From: Apodemus sylvaticus
Lineage: Eukaryota > Chordata > Mammalia > Rodentia > Muridae
DNA length: 64,000 nucleotides
NCBI RefSeq assembly: GCF_947179515.1
Contig: NC_067495.1
Span: forward strand, 86,397,335-86,461,334
Direction: 5' to 3'
In this document: in pieces, positions 1 to 11,407 of the stretch
Position numbering within the stretch: position 1 is the stretch's first letter
How the letters are laid out: each line of letters begins with the position of its first letter
Program-made: the position numbers and the translations under genes
The notes under the pieces: model-generated
The model's database searches: none
Told to the model about the DNA's origin: nothing
The model's input: the letters and a program-made list of their open reading frames with translations, nothing else

Positions 1-377
1 AAAAAGACAGAGACTAACCGACTGGATACTTAAACAGGACCCTACATTTTGCTGCATACAGGAAACACACCACATGGTCAAAGACAAACACTACCTTAGA
101 GTAAAAGGCTGGAAGACAATTTTACAAGCAAATGGTCTCAGGAAACAAGCTGGAGTAGCCATTTTAATATCAGATAAAATTGACTTTCAACCCAAAGTCA
201 TCCAAAGAGACTCTGAGGAACACTTCTTGCTGGTCAAAGGAAAAATATAACAAGAACTCTCAATCCTGAACATCTATGCTCCAAATGCAAGGGCACCCTC
301 ATTCATAAAAGAAACTTTATTAAAGCTCAAAGCACACATTGTACCTAACACAATAATAGTGGGTGACTTCAACACTG

Positions 378-383
378 AACTTT
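378..383. repeat. Target-site duplication AACTTT, left copy (right copy 771-776)
   Basis: The exact 6-bp repeat AACTTT abuts both ends of the solo LTR. Removing the LTR and one copy restores the L1 sequence seen in the 12 kb element. Confidence 0.9.
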
Positions 384-770
384 TGTCTTTTCCTCCACAA
401 CTAAGCTGGCTGGCAACTCCCAACTCTTCCGATGGCTACCTCCGGCCTTTGTTCCTGTGAACAATAAGGCGCCTCACCTCGACTACTGACACCTCCCCAA
501 GGCGGTTTTACCTGACTCCCAACACAGACTCGCCAGTCTGAAGGCAGGCGACCTGCTGAGACCTGGAGCCAAAGAAAATTCACAGCCCCGCCTTTGATGT
601 GACCGACTTCTGGGAGGGGTGGTCGATTCCCCCATGACTATATAACATGCCTTAAAAATATTAAAGTCAGTCTTGACCGGATTTCCCGCCTTGACTCAAA
701 TCTCTTTTGCCTTAACCTCAAAATTCTCTTTCAGGCAACCCAGTTCACATGTAGCCGCAGGCGGTCTACA
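384..770 (+). mobile_element. Solo LTR of an endogenous retrovirus, nested in L1 ORF2
   Basis: Alignment with the uninterrupted L1 copy at 13436-13450 shows a 387-bp insertion starting TGTCTTTTCC and ending GGTCTACA, that is TGT...ACA termini as in retroviral LTRs. It is flanked by an exact 6-bp direct repeat AACTTT (378-383 and 771-776), the duplication length typical of class II (ERVK) integrases. Inside are a TATA-like CTATATAAC (638-646) and an ATTAAA polyadenylation-type signal (660-665), placing R/U5 in the last ~100 bp. There is no internal coding region, so this is a solo LTR left by LTR-LTR recombination. Orientation is inferred from the TATA and ATTAAA order. The family is not named. 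Confidence 0.88.
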
Positions 771-3700
771 AACTTTCCTCAATGGACCGATCAGGAAAAC
801 AGAAACTAAACAAGGACACAATGAAACTAACTGAGGCTTTGGACTAATTAGATTTAACAGATATATATAGAACATTCTATCCTAAAGCAAAAGAATATAC
901 CTTTTTCTCAGCACCTCATGGTACCTTCTCCAAAATCGACCATATAATTGGTCACAAGACAGACCTCAACAAATATAAGAAGATCGAACTAATCCCATGC
1001 CTCCTATCAGATCACTACGGAGTAAAAGTGGTCTTCAATAGCAACAAAAACAACAGAAAACCCACATACACGTGGAAACTGAACAATATTCTACTCAATG
1101 ATACCTTGGTCAAGGAAGAAATAAAGAAAGAAATTAAAGACTTTTTACAACATAATGAAAATGAAGACACAACATACCCAAATCTATGGGACACAATGAA
1201 AGCAGTGCTAAGAGGAAAACTCATAGCCCTGAGTGCCTCCAAAAAGAAAATGGAGAGAGCATACACTAACAGCTTAATGACACACCTGAAAGCCCTGGAA
1301 CAAAAAGAAGCTATTTCACCCCGGAGGAGTAGAAGGCAGGAAATCATCAAACTCAGGGCCGAAATCAATCAAGTAGAAACAAAGAGATCCATACAAAGAA
1401 TCAACAAAACCAGGAGCTGGTTCTTTGAGAAAATCAACAAGATAGATAAACCTTTAGCCAGACTAAACAAAGGACACAGAGATAGTATCCAGATTAATAA
1501 ACTTAGAAATGAAAAGGGAAATATAACAACAGAAACTGAGGAAATTCAAAAAATCATTAGATCCTACTACAGAAGCCTATACTCAACACAACTGGAGAAT
1601 CTGGAGGAAATGGACAGTTTCCTAGACAGATATCTGGCACCAAAACTAAATCAGGATCAAATAGATCGATTAAACAGTCCCATGACACCTGAAGAAATAA
1701 AAAGGGTCATAGAAAGTCTCCCAACCAAAAAAAGCATGGGACCAGATGGCTTCAGTGCAGAGTTCTACCAGACCTTCATAGAAGACCTAACACCAATACT
1801 CTTCAAACTTTTCCACAAAATAGAAACAGAAGGACCTCTACCCAACTTGTTCTATGAAGCCACAATTACACTGATATCAAAACGACACAAAGATCCAACA
1901 AAGAAAGAGAACTTCAGGCCAATTTCTCTTATGAATATTGATGCAAAAATACTTAATAAAATTCTTGCCAACCGAATCCAAGAATACATCAAAACGATCA
2001 TCCACCATGATCAAGTAGGCTTCATCCCAGGGATTCAGGGATGGTTCAATATAAGGAAATCCATCAATGCTATCCACTACATAAACAAACTCAATGACAA
2101 AAACCATATGATCATTAGATGCAGAAAAAGCATTTGACAAAATCCAGCATCCTTTCATGCTAAATGTATTGGAAAGACCAGGAATTCAAGGCCCATACCT
2201 AAACATAGTTAAAGCAATATACAGCAAACCGGTAGCCAACATCAAAATAAATGGAGAGAAACTTGAAGCAATCCCACTAAAATCAGGGACTAGACAAGGC
2301 TGTCCTCTCTCTCCATATGTTTTCAATATAGTACTTGAAGTTCTAGCTAGAGCAATTAGACAACATAAGGAGGTCAAGGGGATACAAATTGGAAAGGAAG
2401 AAGTCAAATTATCACTATTTGCAGATGACATGATAGTCTAATTAAGTGACCCAAAAACCTCCACCAGAGAACTCCTACAGCTGATAAACAACTTCAGCAA
2501 AGTGGCTGGTTATAAAATCAACTCAAGCAAATCAGTTGCCTTCCTATACTCGAAGGATAAGCAGGCTGAGAAAGAAGTTAGGGAAACGACACCCTTCAAA
2601 ATAGCCACAAACAATATAAAGTATCTTGGTGTGACTCTAACCAAACAAGTGAAAGATCTATATGACAAGAACTTCAGGTCTCTGAAGAAGGAAATCGAAG
2701 AAGACCTCAGAAAATGGAAAAATCTGCCATGCTCGTGGATCGGCAGAATTAATATAGTTAAAATGGCCATCGTGCCAAAAGCGATCTACAGATTCAATGC
2801 AATCCCGATCAACATCCCAACTCAGTTCTTCACAGAGTTAGAAAAGGCAATTCTCAAATTCATCTGGAATAACAAAAAACCCAGGATAGCTAAAACTATT
2901 CTCAACAACAGAAGAAATTCTCTGGGAATCAGTATCCCTGACTTCAAGCAATACTACAATGCAAAAGTGTTAAAAACTGCATGGTATTGGCACAATGACA
3001 GACAAGCGGATCAATGGAATAGAACTGAAGATCCAGAAATGAATCCACACACCTATGGTCACTTGATCTTCGACAAAGGATCCAAAAACACCCAGTGGAA
3101 AAAAGATAGCCTTTTCAACAAATGGTGCTGGTTCAATTGGAGGTCAGCATGCAGAAGAATGTGAATTGATCCATTCTTATCTCCATGTACTAAACTTCAC
3201 TCCAAGTGGATCAAGGACCTCCTTGTAAAACCAGACACACTGAAACTAATAGAAAAGAAACTGGGGAAGACCCTTGAGGACATGGGCACAGAGGAAAAGT
3301 TCCTGAACAGATCACCAATAGCTTATGCTCTAATATCAGGAATTGACAAATGGGACCTCATGAAATTACAAAGTTTCTGTAAGGCAAAGGACACTGTTAA
3401 AAGGACAAAATGGCAACCATCAAATTGGGAAAGGATATTCACCAACCCCATATCTGATAGAGGGCTAATATCCAATATATACAAATAACTCAAGAAGTTA
3501 GACCCCAGGGAACCAAATAACCCTATTAAAAATGGGGTACAGATCCAAACAAAGAATTTTCACCTGAAGAAATTCGGATGGCCGAGAGGCACCTTAAGAA
3601 GTGCTCAACATCATTAGTCATTAGGGAAATGCAGATCAAAACAACCCTGAGATTTCACCTTACACCAGTCAGAATGGCTAAGGACAAAAACTCAGGAGAC

Positions 3701-4144
3701 AGCAGGTGTTGGAAAGGATGTGGAGAAAGAGGAACACTCCTCCACTGCTGGTGGGATTTTAAGATGGTACAACCACTTTGGAAATCAGTCTGGTGGTTCC
3801 TCAGAAAACTGGACATGACACTGCCGGAGGACCATGCTATACCTCTCCTGGGCATATACCCAAAGGATTCCCTGGCATGCAATAAAGACACATGCTCCAT
3901 TATGTTCATAGCAGCCTTATTTATAATAGCCAGAAGCTGGAGAGAACCCAGATGTTACTCAAAGGAGCAATGGATACAGAAAATGTGGTATATTTACACA
4001 ATGGAATACTACTCAGCAATTAGAAACAATGAATTCACAAAATTTTTAGGCAAATGGTTTGGTCTGGAAAATATCATCCTAAGTGAGGTATCCCAGTCAC
4101 AAAAGAATACACATGGAATGCAATCTCTGATAAGTGGATATTAA

Positions 4145-4407
4145 TTAGCCCAGAAGCCCTGAATACCCAAGGCACAAATCACATAACAAATGACTCCCGT
4201 GAAGAAGTATGGAGAGGGTCCTGATCCTGGAAAGAATTGATCTAGCATTGGAAGGGAATATAAGGACAGAGAAAAAGGAGGGAGGTGTTTGGAGAAGGGA
4301 TGGAGAGGAGAAGGTTTATGGGACATATGGGGAGGGGGGATCCGGGAAAGGGGAAATCTTTTGGAATGTAAACAAAGAATATAGAAAATAAAAATATTAA
4401 AAAAAGC
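4145..4407 (+). other. L1 3'UTR and A-rich tail, shared-lineage type
   Basis: After the ORF2 stop the sequence has a GA-rich purine block (about 4205-4350), the L1-typical GGGAAAGGGGAAATC stretch and an A-rich end. The same arrangement appears in reverse complement at 6574-6840 and 49069-49340, marking one L1 3'UTR lineage. The 3'UTR at 16532-16779 differs. Confidence 0.85.
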
Positions 4408-6573
4408 CTTCCTTCACACTAGCCGTGAAAGGACTCAGTAAAAGATAACTATCATTTTTGCACTGTAAGAGTTTAGTGGAACCTTTTCATCAGCATTATC
4501 TCATAACCCAATAAAGCTATGGTGCCAACAGCAGCTAAAAAAAAAATTTCTGGGATCTCTACATGCTACATATGATATGATGTTATTTATTTATGAGGTA
4601 ATTCAATCAATCTATATAAGTGGTCAAGCATGCCAGTGATTATTTAAAAGAAAATATAAAGTATTCCATTGCACAACAAGAAATGAAAAAATTACATGCT
4701 TATAAAATTTTTAAAAATCAATGCCCATTTTCATAAAAAACTGCAGTGTAAGTGAATAATAATTTCTTACATGGAGAGAGAGAGAGTGGCTTCCTTAGAT
4801 CAACCAAAAGTTCAGCCATATACTGTAAGAATGGCAATCTAAGTTACCATTTTCGTCCTTGTCTGCCATCATGGTGCACCAATTTTTTCACTATCAAGAG
4901 CTCTCTAAAAGGCTACAATCATAATTCATTATTAAAAAAACACTTCAAAACACTGAATTTCATGAAACAATATATGATATTAAGATAGTATGAGTACATT
5001 GATGGTTTTCTTAATTCCAACTGTATTTCAATACATGATTTGAAATTCTAACTAACTATATATTTATATATTTGTTGTTTTGATTTAACATACAAAGGAA
5101 CCACTGCTATCTAGACTGGTTTTTGCTTCAGAAATCTAATTTTATATTCTTCAGTGATCTGTTCAATGACCTCTGCTTCCAGTGATATCTCACAACTTGT
5201 ATATATAAAAACAAAGTAAATTTGTGTTTGTGTTTTAAATTATTTCAATCTATGAAGTGGCTCCTAGTCACTCTTTTCACTATTTATATTGAATTATAAC
5301 TTCACATATGTCCAATGATTCTATGTTTCAAGTATTTCTTCTATGGAACACTGAGTCTAGAGTCAATTAAGCAGACTTCAAATTAATGCTTGCCTACTAA
5401 CTCTGGGACTGGAATTTAAGTTTCTTCATTCTGTATTACTTTATGGATATGACAATCATAATCAGTTTCTGCACACAAAGTGTAGGCAATTTAGAGAGCT
5501 AAAATTAGTATGATAAAATTATTTAAATGAGTACTGAAAATGAAAGAGATTAATCAGGTCACAAAAATGGCTGAAGTGTCCCAATCAGAGGTCTTACTTA
5601 TTTTCTACCTTGCTGGCAGGCTGACCAAAGGTGATGCATATTATATATTAAACATATATTATGCATGTATGTATGTAATATTATATAACCCATTGTGAAA
5701 TTTAAATATTTTTGTCAATCTTTAATTGAAAAACCTGCAAGGATCTGGTATCTACTCTGAAATGTAATCAATTCTGTTTACTATTTTAATGGGAAAAATT
5801 AAAAACAAATATCTTCTGCATTAGTTGAAGGTAAATCAATATTATTACTCAATAAGAATATTTCATTTTAGTCCATCAAAACTGAAGCAATTTTCAAACT
5901 GATTTAGTTTTAGCTATTTTGATAAAACAAAAACTTTTTGAAAATATTTATTGTTCCTAAAAATACAAGGAAGAAAATTTAAGACCAACCTCATTAGTGA
6001 ACTTGTCACTTATGTACAATTCTTATGTCTTTTGTTGTGGCTTGAATGAGAACTGTCCCCTAGAAGAGTCAGTCTCTCTTGGCAAATCTTCTAGAAGGCA
6101 TTAGAAGGCAAAAGGTACATTCATTTTCGGTTCTAGTTACGGTCAAAGTCTATTCTGGGGAAGCAAAAAATTACATTATTAATGTATTTAGAATTATTAT
6201 GCAAATAAGGGACAAAACAAAAAGTCAGGATTTATTGTAGGATATTAACAGAGACAAACAAAAGCAGACCTGCTATCACAATATCCTATACTGAACTTTC
6301 TGTTAGATAAAGCAGACTTAAAACCTTTCATTGGCTTTTGCTCTGGAAAACCATTTTTACGACATTTAATCTTTATTAAACTGCATTATTTCCACCTCTG
6401 TAACAAGGCTCTGATAGATACTAGATGACATGTATCACTCAAACAGGCTTTACATATTTGAAATGTAGGCAAAGAGAACTTTGGCCCTTCTATGTAGAGT
6501 TTTAATTTTGAGCACATGAAAAGCATGTCAAAAACTCTCCTCTCTGTCCCCTTCCCCTTCCTCTTTCATTTTC
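4408..6573. other. Unique AT-rich intergenic sequence
   Basis: I see no long conserved-looking frame, RNA gene or clear young repeat. The stretch around 5390-5510 has a weak MIR-like look (GGGACTGGAATTTAAG followed by a TTCTTCATTCTGTA block), too degraded to call. A short AT-rich ATGTATGTATGTAA run lies near 5662-5680. Confidence 0.6.
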
Positions 6574-7576
6574 TTTTTTTTTTTAATATTTTTATTTTCT
6601 ATATTCTTTGTTTACATTCCAAATGATTTCCCCTTTCCCAGATCCCCCCACCCCATATGTCCCATAAACCTTCTTCTCTCCATCCATTCTCCAATCACCT
6701 CCCTCCTTTTTCTCTGTCCTTATATTCCCTTCCCATGCTAGTTCAATCCTTTCCAGGACCAGGACCCTCTCCATACTTCTACATGGGAGTCATTTGTTAT
6801 GCGATTTGTGCCTTGGGTATTCAGGGCTTCTGGGCTAATTAATATCCACTTATCAGAGATTGCATTCCATGTGTATTCTTTTGTGACTGGGTTACCTCAC
6901 TTAGGATGATATTTTCCAGATCAAACCATTTGCCTAAAAATTTTGTGAATTCATTGTTTCTAATTGCTGAGTAGTATTCCATTGTGTAAATATACCACAT
7001 TTTCTGTATCCATTCCTCCTTTGAGGGGCATCTGGGTTCTTTCCAGCTTCTGGTTTTTATAAATAAGGCTGCTATGAACATAATGGAGCATGTGTCTTTA
7101 TTGCATGCCGGAGAATCCTTTGGGTATATGCCCAGGAGAGGTATAGCAGGGTCCTCTGGAAGTGTCATGTCCAGTTTTCTGAGGACCCACCAGACTGATT
7201 TCCAAAGTGGTTGTACCATCTTATAGCCCCACCAGCAGTGGAGGAGTGTTCATCTTTCTCCACATCCTTGCCAACACCTGCTGTCTCCTGAATTTTTGTC
7301 CTTAGCCATTCTGACTGGTGTGAGGTGAAATCTCAGGGTTGTTTTGATTTGCATTTCCCTAATGACTAATGATGTTGAGCACTTCTTAAGGTGCCTCTCG
7401 GCCATCTAAATTTCTTCAGGTGAAAATTCTTTGTTTAGATCTGTACCCCATTTTTTAATAGGGTTATTTGGTTCCCTGGGGTCTAAGTTCTTGAGTTCTT
7501 TGTATATATTGGATATTAGCCCTCTATCAGATGTAGGGTTGGTGAATATCCTTTCCCAATTTAATGGTTGCCATTT
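6574..7576 (-). mobile_element. 5'-truncated L1, antisense
   Basis: A T-run at 6574-6584 is the reverse complement of the L1 tail. It is followed by the antisense 3'UTR (6585-6838) and the antisense ORF2 C terminus up to about 7576, where similarity to L1 stops opposite position ~3411 of the first L1. Recognisable antisense ORF2 pieces are 6839-7219 and the peptide with the TNPTSDRGLISNIYKE-type stretch near 7480-7560. It is a typical severely 5'-truncated insertion of about 1 kb. I could not find convincing target-site duplications; the 5' end abuts the tail of a B1. Confidence 0.92.
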
Positions 7577-7709
7577 CTTGAAGCAGAGTCTGACTATGCC
7601 TGAACTAGAACTCACTATGTAGCCCAGCCTGGCCTTGAATTCACAGCAACCTTCCTGTCTCACCTTCCTTGGTGCTGAGATTACAGGTTTTAGACACCAC
7701 TCTTGGCTT
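7577..7709 (-). mobile_element. B1 SINE, diverged, antisense
   Basis: The segment follows the reverse complement of the 7SL-derived B1 consensus: a GAACTCACTATGTAGCCCAGCCTGGCC block, then TTCCTTGGTGCTGAGATTACAGG, then the ACACCACTC...GGCTT end. It is noticeably more diverged than the B1s at 21541 and 54459. It is sandwiched between an antisense L1 and a small sense L1 splinter. Confidence 0.8.
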
Positions 7710-7722
7710 CCAAACTTTTAAT
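7710..7722. repeat. Direct repeat CCAAACTTTTAAT, left copy (right copy 7846-7858)
   Basis: Exact 13-bp repeat bracketing the L1 splinter; it behaves like a target-site duplication. Confidence 0.8.
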
Positions 7723-7845
7723 GTCCTCCACTGCTGGTGGGATTGCAAGCTAGTACAACCATTCTGGAAATCAGTCTGGCAGTTCCTCAGAAAACTGGGA
7801 ATGACACTTCTGGAGGACCCTGCTATACCACTCCTGGGCATATAT
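7723..7845 (+). mobile_element. Internal L1 ORF2 splinter (~122 bp) without poly(A), between direct repeats
   Basis: From TCCTCCACTGCTGG to GGGCATATAT the sequence matches the ORF2 3' region of the first L1 (about 3737-3857) in sense orientation, encoding the HCWWDC...MTLLEDPAIPLLGIYP-type peptide. It has neither an L1 3' end nor an A tail. Both sides carry the 13-bp repeat CCAAACTTTTAAT (7710-7722 and 7846-7858). The L1 itself continues with CCCAAAGG at that point, so CCAAA at the right edge could be shared microhomology. Confidence 0.82.
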
Positions 7846-7858
7846 CCAAACTTTTAAT

Positions 7859-8522
7859 CTATAGATACTATGGAAAATACTATTAGAGTTCCACAGACCT
7901 TGGTAGACCCATGTCTGTCAAGGACTGCTGCAAAGATAATACTACTTAGCAGACATCATCCAAGAGTTGGGAGAAGGGCAAAAGACCTCCTTTGTGAGGG
8001 GACAGAAGTCAGGGATGTGATGGTATGGGCTTTTATAAAAGGGTATGCAACTCAAGGCAACAGTGGAACTTGTGGAATTAGGCAACTTTTGATGAATTGG
8101 CTGCTAGAGCTGATTTGCTAAAGGAGACTGGGGTCAGACCTAGTTCCTAACAAATGCACTGTCTTTTCTATCAAATTGTTAAATAAGACAAAAGAAACTT
8201 CATTTTTAAAGAAAAATTGTAAAGCTGCCATTTAACAAAAACCCCTCCCAAGTCAGCATTTTTTTTTTGAAATCATATGTACTCAAGTTTCATTCTGCCT
8301 GAAATCTGTACTGCTCTGTTAGAGCTACTCAGTGAGAATGTGAAACCAAGCTCTGACCACTCTGAGGCATAGGAGACCTTGTACTAGAATTAGACTTGCT
8401 TTCCAAATTATATATGACTGTTGAACCTTCTGCAAAACATTTTTGTTTTACAGAAATAATTTGTATTATATGGCCATTTACCTGATCCCTACATACATTC
8501 CTAACAACACCTACTTTGCTGA
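7859..8522. other. Unique intergenic sequence
   Basis: Nothing recognisable beyond a T-run near 8262-8270. The 83-codon frame at 7870-8121 has no family features and is treated as chance. Confidence 0.5.
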
Positions 8523-8680
8523 GTGGTTTGGTTTGGTTAGGTTTGGTTTTTCCAGAAAGAATTTCTCTGTGTTACTACACTGGTTGTCCTGGAACTTGCT
8601 CTGCAGACCAACCTGGCATCAAATTCACAGAGATCCAACTGCCTCTCCCTTTCAAGTATTCTACTACGCCTGTCTTACAT
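8523..8680 (-). mobile_element. B1-type SINE, old, antisense
   Basis: A (GGTTT)n-like degenerate tail at 8524-8553 is followed by antisense B1 landmarks: ATTTCTCTGTGTTACTACACTGG, GTCCTGGAACTTGCTCTGCAGACCA and CACAGAGATCCAACTGCCTCT. Divergence and indels indicate an old copy. Confidence 0.75.
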
Positions 8681-8686
8681 TTTTGT

Positions 8687-9031
8687 TTTAAACTTGGCAT
8701 ACACTATAGTTATAGCTGGTTGAATGGAACTTCACTTGAGAAAATATCTTCATCAGATTGGCCTGGAGGCAAGTATGTGAAGCATTGTCTTGGTTAATGA
8801 TTGATATAAAAGTCCTACATAGGCAGTGCCACCTCTCAGCATAGACACCAAGATGGTATAAGCTGACTGAGCAAGTCCTGGAGAGTAAGCTAGTAAACAT
8901 ATTACTCCATGGTCTTTTTTTCAGTTCTTATATTCCTACACTTAGTTCCCTTGATGATGACCTATAACTAAATCTCTTTGATGATTTTTGTCATGGTGTT
9001 TTATCTTAACAACAGAAAAGCCAACTAGAAT
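8687..9031 (+). mobile_element. Rodent hAT-Charlie-type nonautonomous element (RCHARR1-like)
   Basis: The left part contains CTTGAGAAAATATCTTCATCAGATTGGCCTGGAGGCAAGT and a GTCTTGGTTAATGATTGAT block; the right end reads TCATGGTGTTTTATCTTAACAACAGAAAAGCCAACTAGAA. These follow the order of the rodent-specific short hAT elements that end in a CACAGCAATAGAAACC-like terminus. No transposase is encoded. The family name is by recall and uncertain. Confidence 0.6.
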
Positions 9032-9044
9032 AGCTACTCTAGCT

Positions 9045-9399
9045 GTCTGAGTGAGAATGGCTTCTATACCCTGATTTATTTGAATGCTTGCTTAGTCATA
9101 AGGAGGTGGCACTATTCGATAAGAATTAGGCCATGTGGCCTTGTTGGAGGAGGTGAGTCTTTGGTGATGAGCTTTGAGGTTTCAAAAGCCCTGTCATTCC
9201 AGGTAACTCTCTCTCCCTAGTGCTTCTGGATCAGATAAAGCTCTTAGCACCATGCCTGACCTGCCTGCTGCCCTGGTCCCTGCCACTACAGTCATAGACT
9301 GGCCCTGTGAAACTGTGAGCCCCCAATACTCTCTTTCTTCTGTAAGTTTCCTTGGTCATGATGTCTTATCATGGCAATAGAAGAGTAACTGAGACACCT
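9045..9399 (+). mobile_element. Rodent hAT-type nonautonomous element (URR1-like)
   Basis: Landmarks in order: GGTGGCACTATT (about 9106), GTGGCCTTGTTGGAGGAGGTGAGTC, TTTGAGGTTTCAAAAGCCC, and a terminal CTTGGTCATGATGTCTTATCATGGCAATAGAAGAGTAACTGAGAC. This arrangement is shared with common rodent short DNA transposons. It begins just after the neighbouring RCHARR1-like element, which ends with a related terminal sequence. Noncoding. Confidence 0.6.
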
Positions 9400-10202
9400 A
9401 TGTTTGTTTTTATTACATAGGGAAAGGTTAAAGTGAAAAAGAGTAGTGAGACCTTTCATATTCCAATTTCTGTCTCTGGGTCCAGTCAAGATACAGTTCT
9501 TTGAGTGACCAGGTTAGCACAATTTTAGTTTGTGAATAAATAAATAAATCATTTGTATCTCAACAAACTACTCACTCCTCAGAGGCAAACTAGTCTATAA
9601 TGTTCTCAGCTAAGAGCCCTCTAGAGAAGCAGAAACTGTTCCTCCCTATAGCCTCTTGAATACTGAAAAAAATAGAATCTAAATATCTTGGGTTCCCTTG
9701 TTAATAGTTACAGAATACATTGATATGTTCTACTCAAATAAGCATTTTATTTACATACTTTCCCTTCATCATGAGTATGTGTCACATATATGTGTCATAA
9801 TTCCTTTTTGGACAGTTAATTTTATAGGAAAATCTGAATATACCAAGTGGTTTTCAAATTTTACATTGTTTCTGCATATGTCTGTGAGGATTTTGCAGAA
9901 AAGATTAGCATTGGATCATGATCTCAGTAAAGACATTATCTTTCCCTTTCATAGGGGCATCACCCAATTCTTCAGGAGGATCAAATACAACTAAAAATCA
10001 GAGAAATTAAATATTCACCTTATTTTGCTTCTTGCTTACCTGCTTGGATTCAGACATTTGCCTATCTATTTAGTCTTTGCCTATCCCTGAATAGGAATTT
10101 ATATCATGAGTTTCTCTGGTTCTCAGTTTTCAGGCATAAACTTGTGTTATACCATTTTTATTGTATTTCCACTTTGGGAATGGCAGATTATGGATATCTT
10201 AA
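9400..10202. other. Unique intergenic sequence
   Basis: AT-rich, with a short (AAAT)n run near 9534-9548. The 98-codon frame at 9698-9994 has no recognisable domain and sits in AT-rich DNA; it is not supported as a gene. Confidence 0.5.
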
Positions 10203-10540
10203 TTAGGTTTTTACTGCTGTAAGCAGATACCATGACCAAGGCAACGCTTATAAGAACAACATTTAATTGGGGATGGCTCATAGGCTCAGAGGTTCAGTCC
10301 ATTATTATCAAAGTGGGAGCATGGCAGCATCCAGGCAGACATGGTGTAGGAGGAGCTGAGAGTTCTTCATCTTGTTCCAAAAGCAAACAGAAGTCTATCT
10401 TGTTCCAAAAGCAAACATAAGTCTGGCTTCCAGAGAGCTAGGCTGAGGGTCTTAAAGAGCCCACCCACAATGGCACACTTCCTCCAACAAAGCCATACCT
10501 ACTCCAACACAGCCACATCTAATAGTGCCACTCCCACAGT
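10203..10540 (-). mobile_element. Rodent hAT-type nonautonomous element, antisense (URR1-like)
   Basis: It opens with TTAGGTTTTTACTGCTGTAAGCAGATACCATGACCAAGGCAAC, the reverse complement of the terminus seen at 9360-9399. It continues with a CATTTAATTGGGGATGGCTCA block, ATGGCAGCATCCAGGCAGACATGGTG, and CTTCCTCCAACAAAGCCA near the far end. An internal 28-bp tandem duplication lies at 10369-10424. Confidence 0.62.
10369..10424. repeat. 28-bp tandem duplication, two copies
   Basis: Copies at 10369-10396 and 10397-10424 differ at one base (G at 10390, T at 10418). The duplicated unit starts ATCTTGTTCC and lies inside the hAT-type element. Confidence 0.9.
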
Positions 10541-11407
10541 AGGAATTTTCCCCCTTCAAAATGGCAGAAGATAATTTCTCCTGTTTTTTCACCTGCATAT
10601 ATCCTTTAGAAAATTCTAATACAACCCTCGCATGAATCATGGACAGGTCCCATGCAGAGGACAAAGTACATTATGTCTATCTATCCAGCAATAGCTTTTT
10701 TTACTATAAAATAGTGTGTGATTAACAGAGTCAGTGAGTTTCAAAGGATAAAATTTTAATTTTTAATACAAAGGCTAGAATCCTTGGTACACTTCTCTTC
10801 CTTGGTACATTTCTGAACAAACTCATAGCCAAAGTCATGGAGATCAAATAATCAATGAGTCAGATAATTTGTCTAGCTCCGAGTGCTTTTCCAGGATATA
10901 GACATTTAATTTTTCAAACTGGGATGAGCCCCAGCAAACAAATACATTTGGTGGCTTGAACAACAGATAAAGGGAGTTGTCAGTGCTACTGTCAAGAATA
11001 ATCAAAGCTTCTAGGTTACTTTCTACAGAATGTATCTTGATTAGTAAAAGTGATATTGATGGTACTTCATTTTATTATAATGTGCTCTCTACCATTCTCT
11101 TTATTACGTCAACATATTGTATCCTCTAGATTTTTTATTATTATGGTTACTATATTGACTGAAAAGATACTAGTTTCTTTTGAAATAGCTACTTTAAAAA
11201 CTCTCCTTAAATTGGTTTATTTTATTATTATACAGAATAAATCATAGCTATGTATTCATAATAGTTTCTAGGATGATGATTTTACTATTCCATTAACCTT
11301 TCGTTGTTCATGTCATTAGTGATCATCAACTCTGGTTCCTGACTCTTGAACAAGTGTTAAATTGAGCTTAGATTATTTGAATAGACATGGTTCATCTTTC
11401 TCTAATA
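10541..11407. other. Unique intergenic sequence
   Basis: AT-rich. I see no repeat or gene I can support. Confidence 0.5.

Larger units (their letters stand above)
1..4144 (+). pseudogene. L1 ORF2 (endonuclease/reverse transcriptase), disrupted
   Basis: ORF2p would nick target DNA and reverse-transcribe L1 RNA by target-primed reverse transcription. Fragments in frame with the intact family pattern are 1028-2137 (RT N-terminal part), 2157-2441 (ending at the FADD catalytic motif of the RT palm), 2502-3164, 3282-3488 and 3578-4144. The last holds the C-terminal CX3CX7HX4C cysteine/histidine motif and ends at the usual SGY stop. Damage relative to the copy at 12994: TAA at 248-250, TAA at 845-847, the LTR insertion at 384, a ~5-nt deletion near 2115 just upstream of RT motif A that shifts frame into a stop at 2135-2137, and a TAC-to-TAA change directly after FADD at 2439-2441. 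No functional protein is expected. Confidence 0.93.
1..4407 (+). mobile_element. LINE-1 retrotransposon, 3' portion (5' end outside window), split by a solo LTR
   Basis: The segment begins inside the ORF2 endonuclease domain and runs through reverse transcriptase, the C-terminal cysteine-rich region and a short 3'UTR to a terminal A-rich tail near 4390-4407. It aligns by eye almost base for base with the second sense L1 at 12994-16531. Its 3'UTR (4145-4390: GA-rich tract, then a GGGGAAATC-type block, then the tail) matches the antisense copies at 6574-7576 and 49069-49892 but not the 3'UTR of the 12 kb copy. A 387-bp LTR interrupts it at 384-770. The element is dead because of several in-frame stops and frameshifts. 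Family level (murine L1) is secure; the subfamily is not assigned. Confidence 0.95.

Noticed and set aside
1015..1368. 117-codon minus-strand frame, also at 13683-14036
   Set aside because: It is the antisense shadow of L1 ORF2; it recurs only because the two L1 copies are similar.
7870..8121. 83-codon plus-strand frame after the L1 splinter
   Set aside because: Unique DNA with no domain, no splice or promoter evidence; chance frame.
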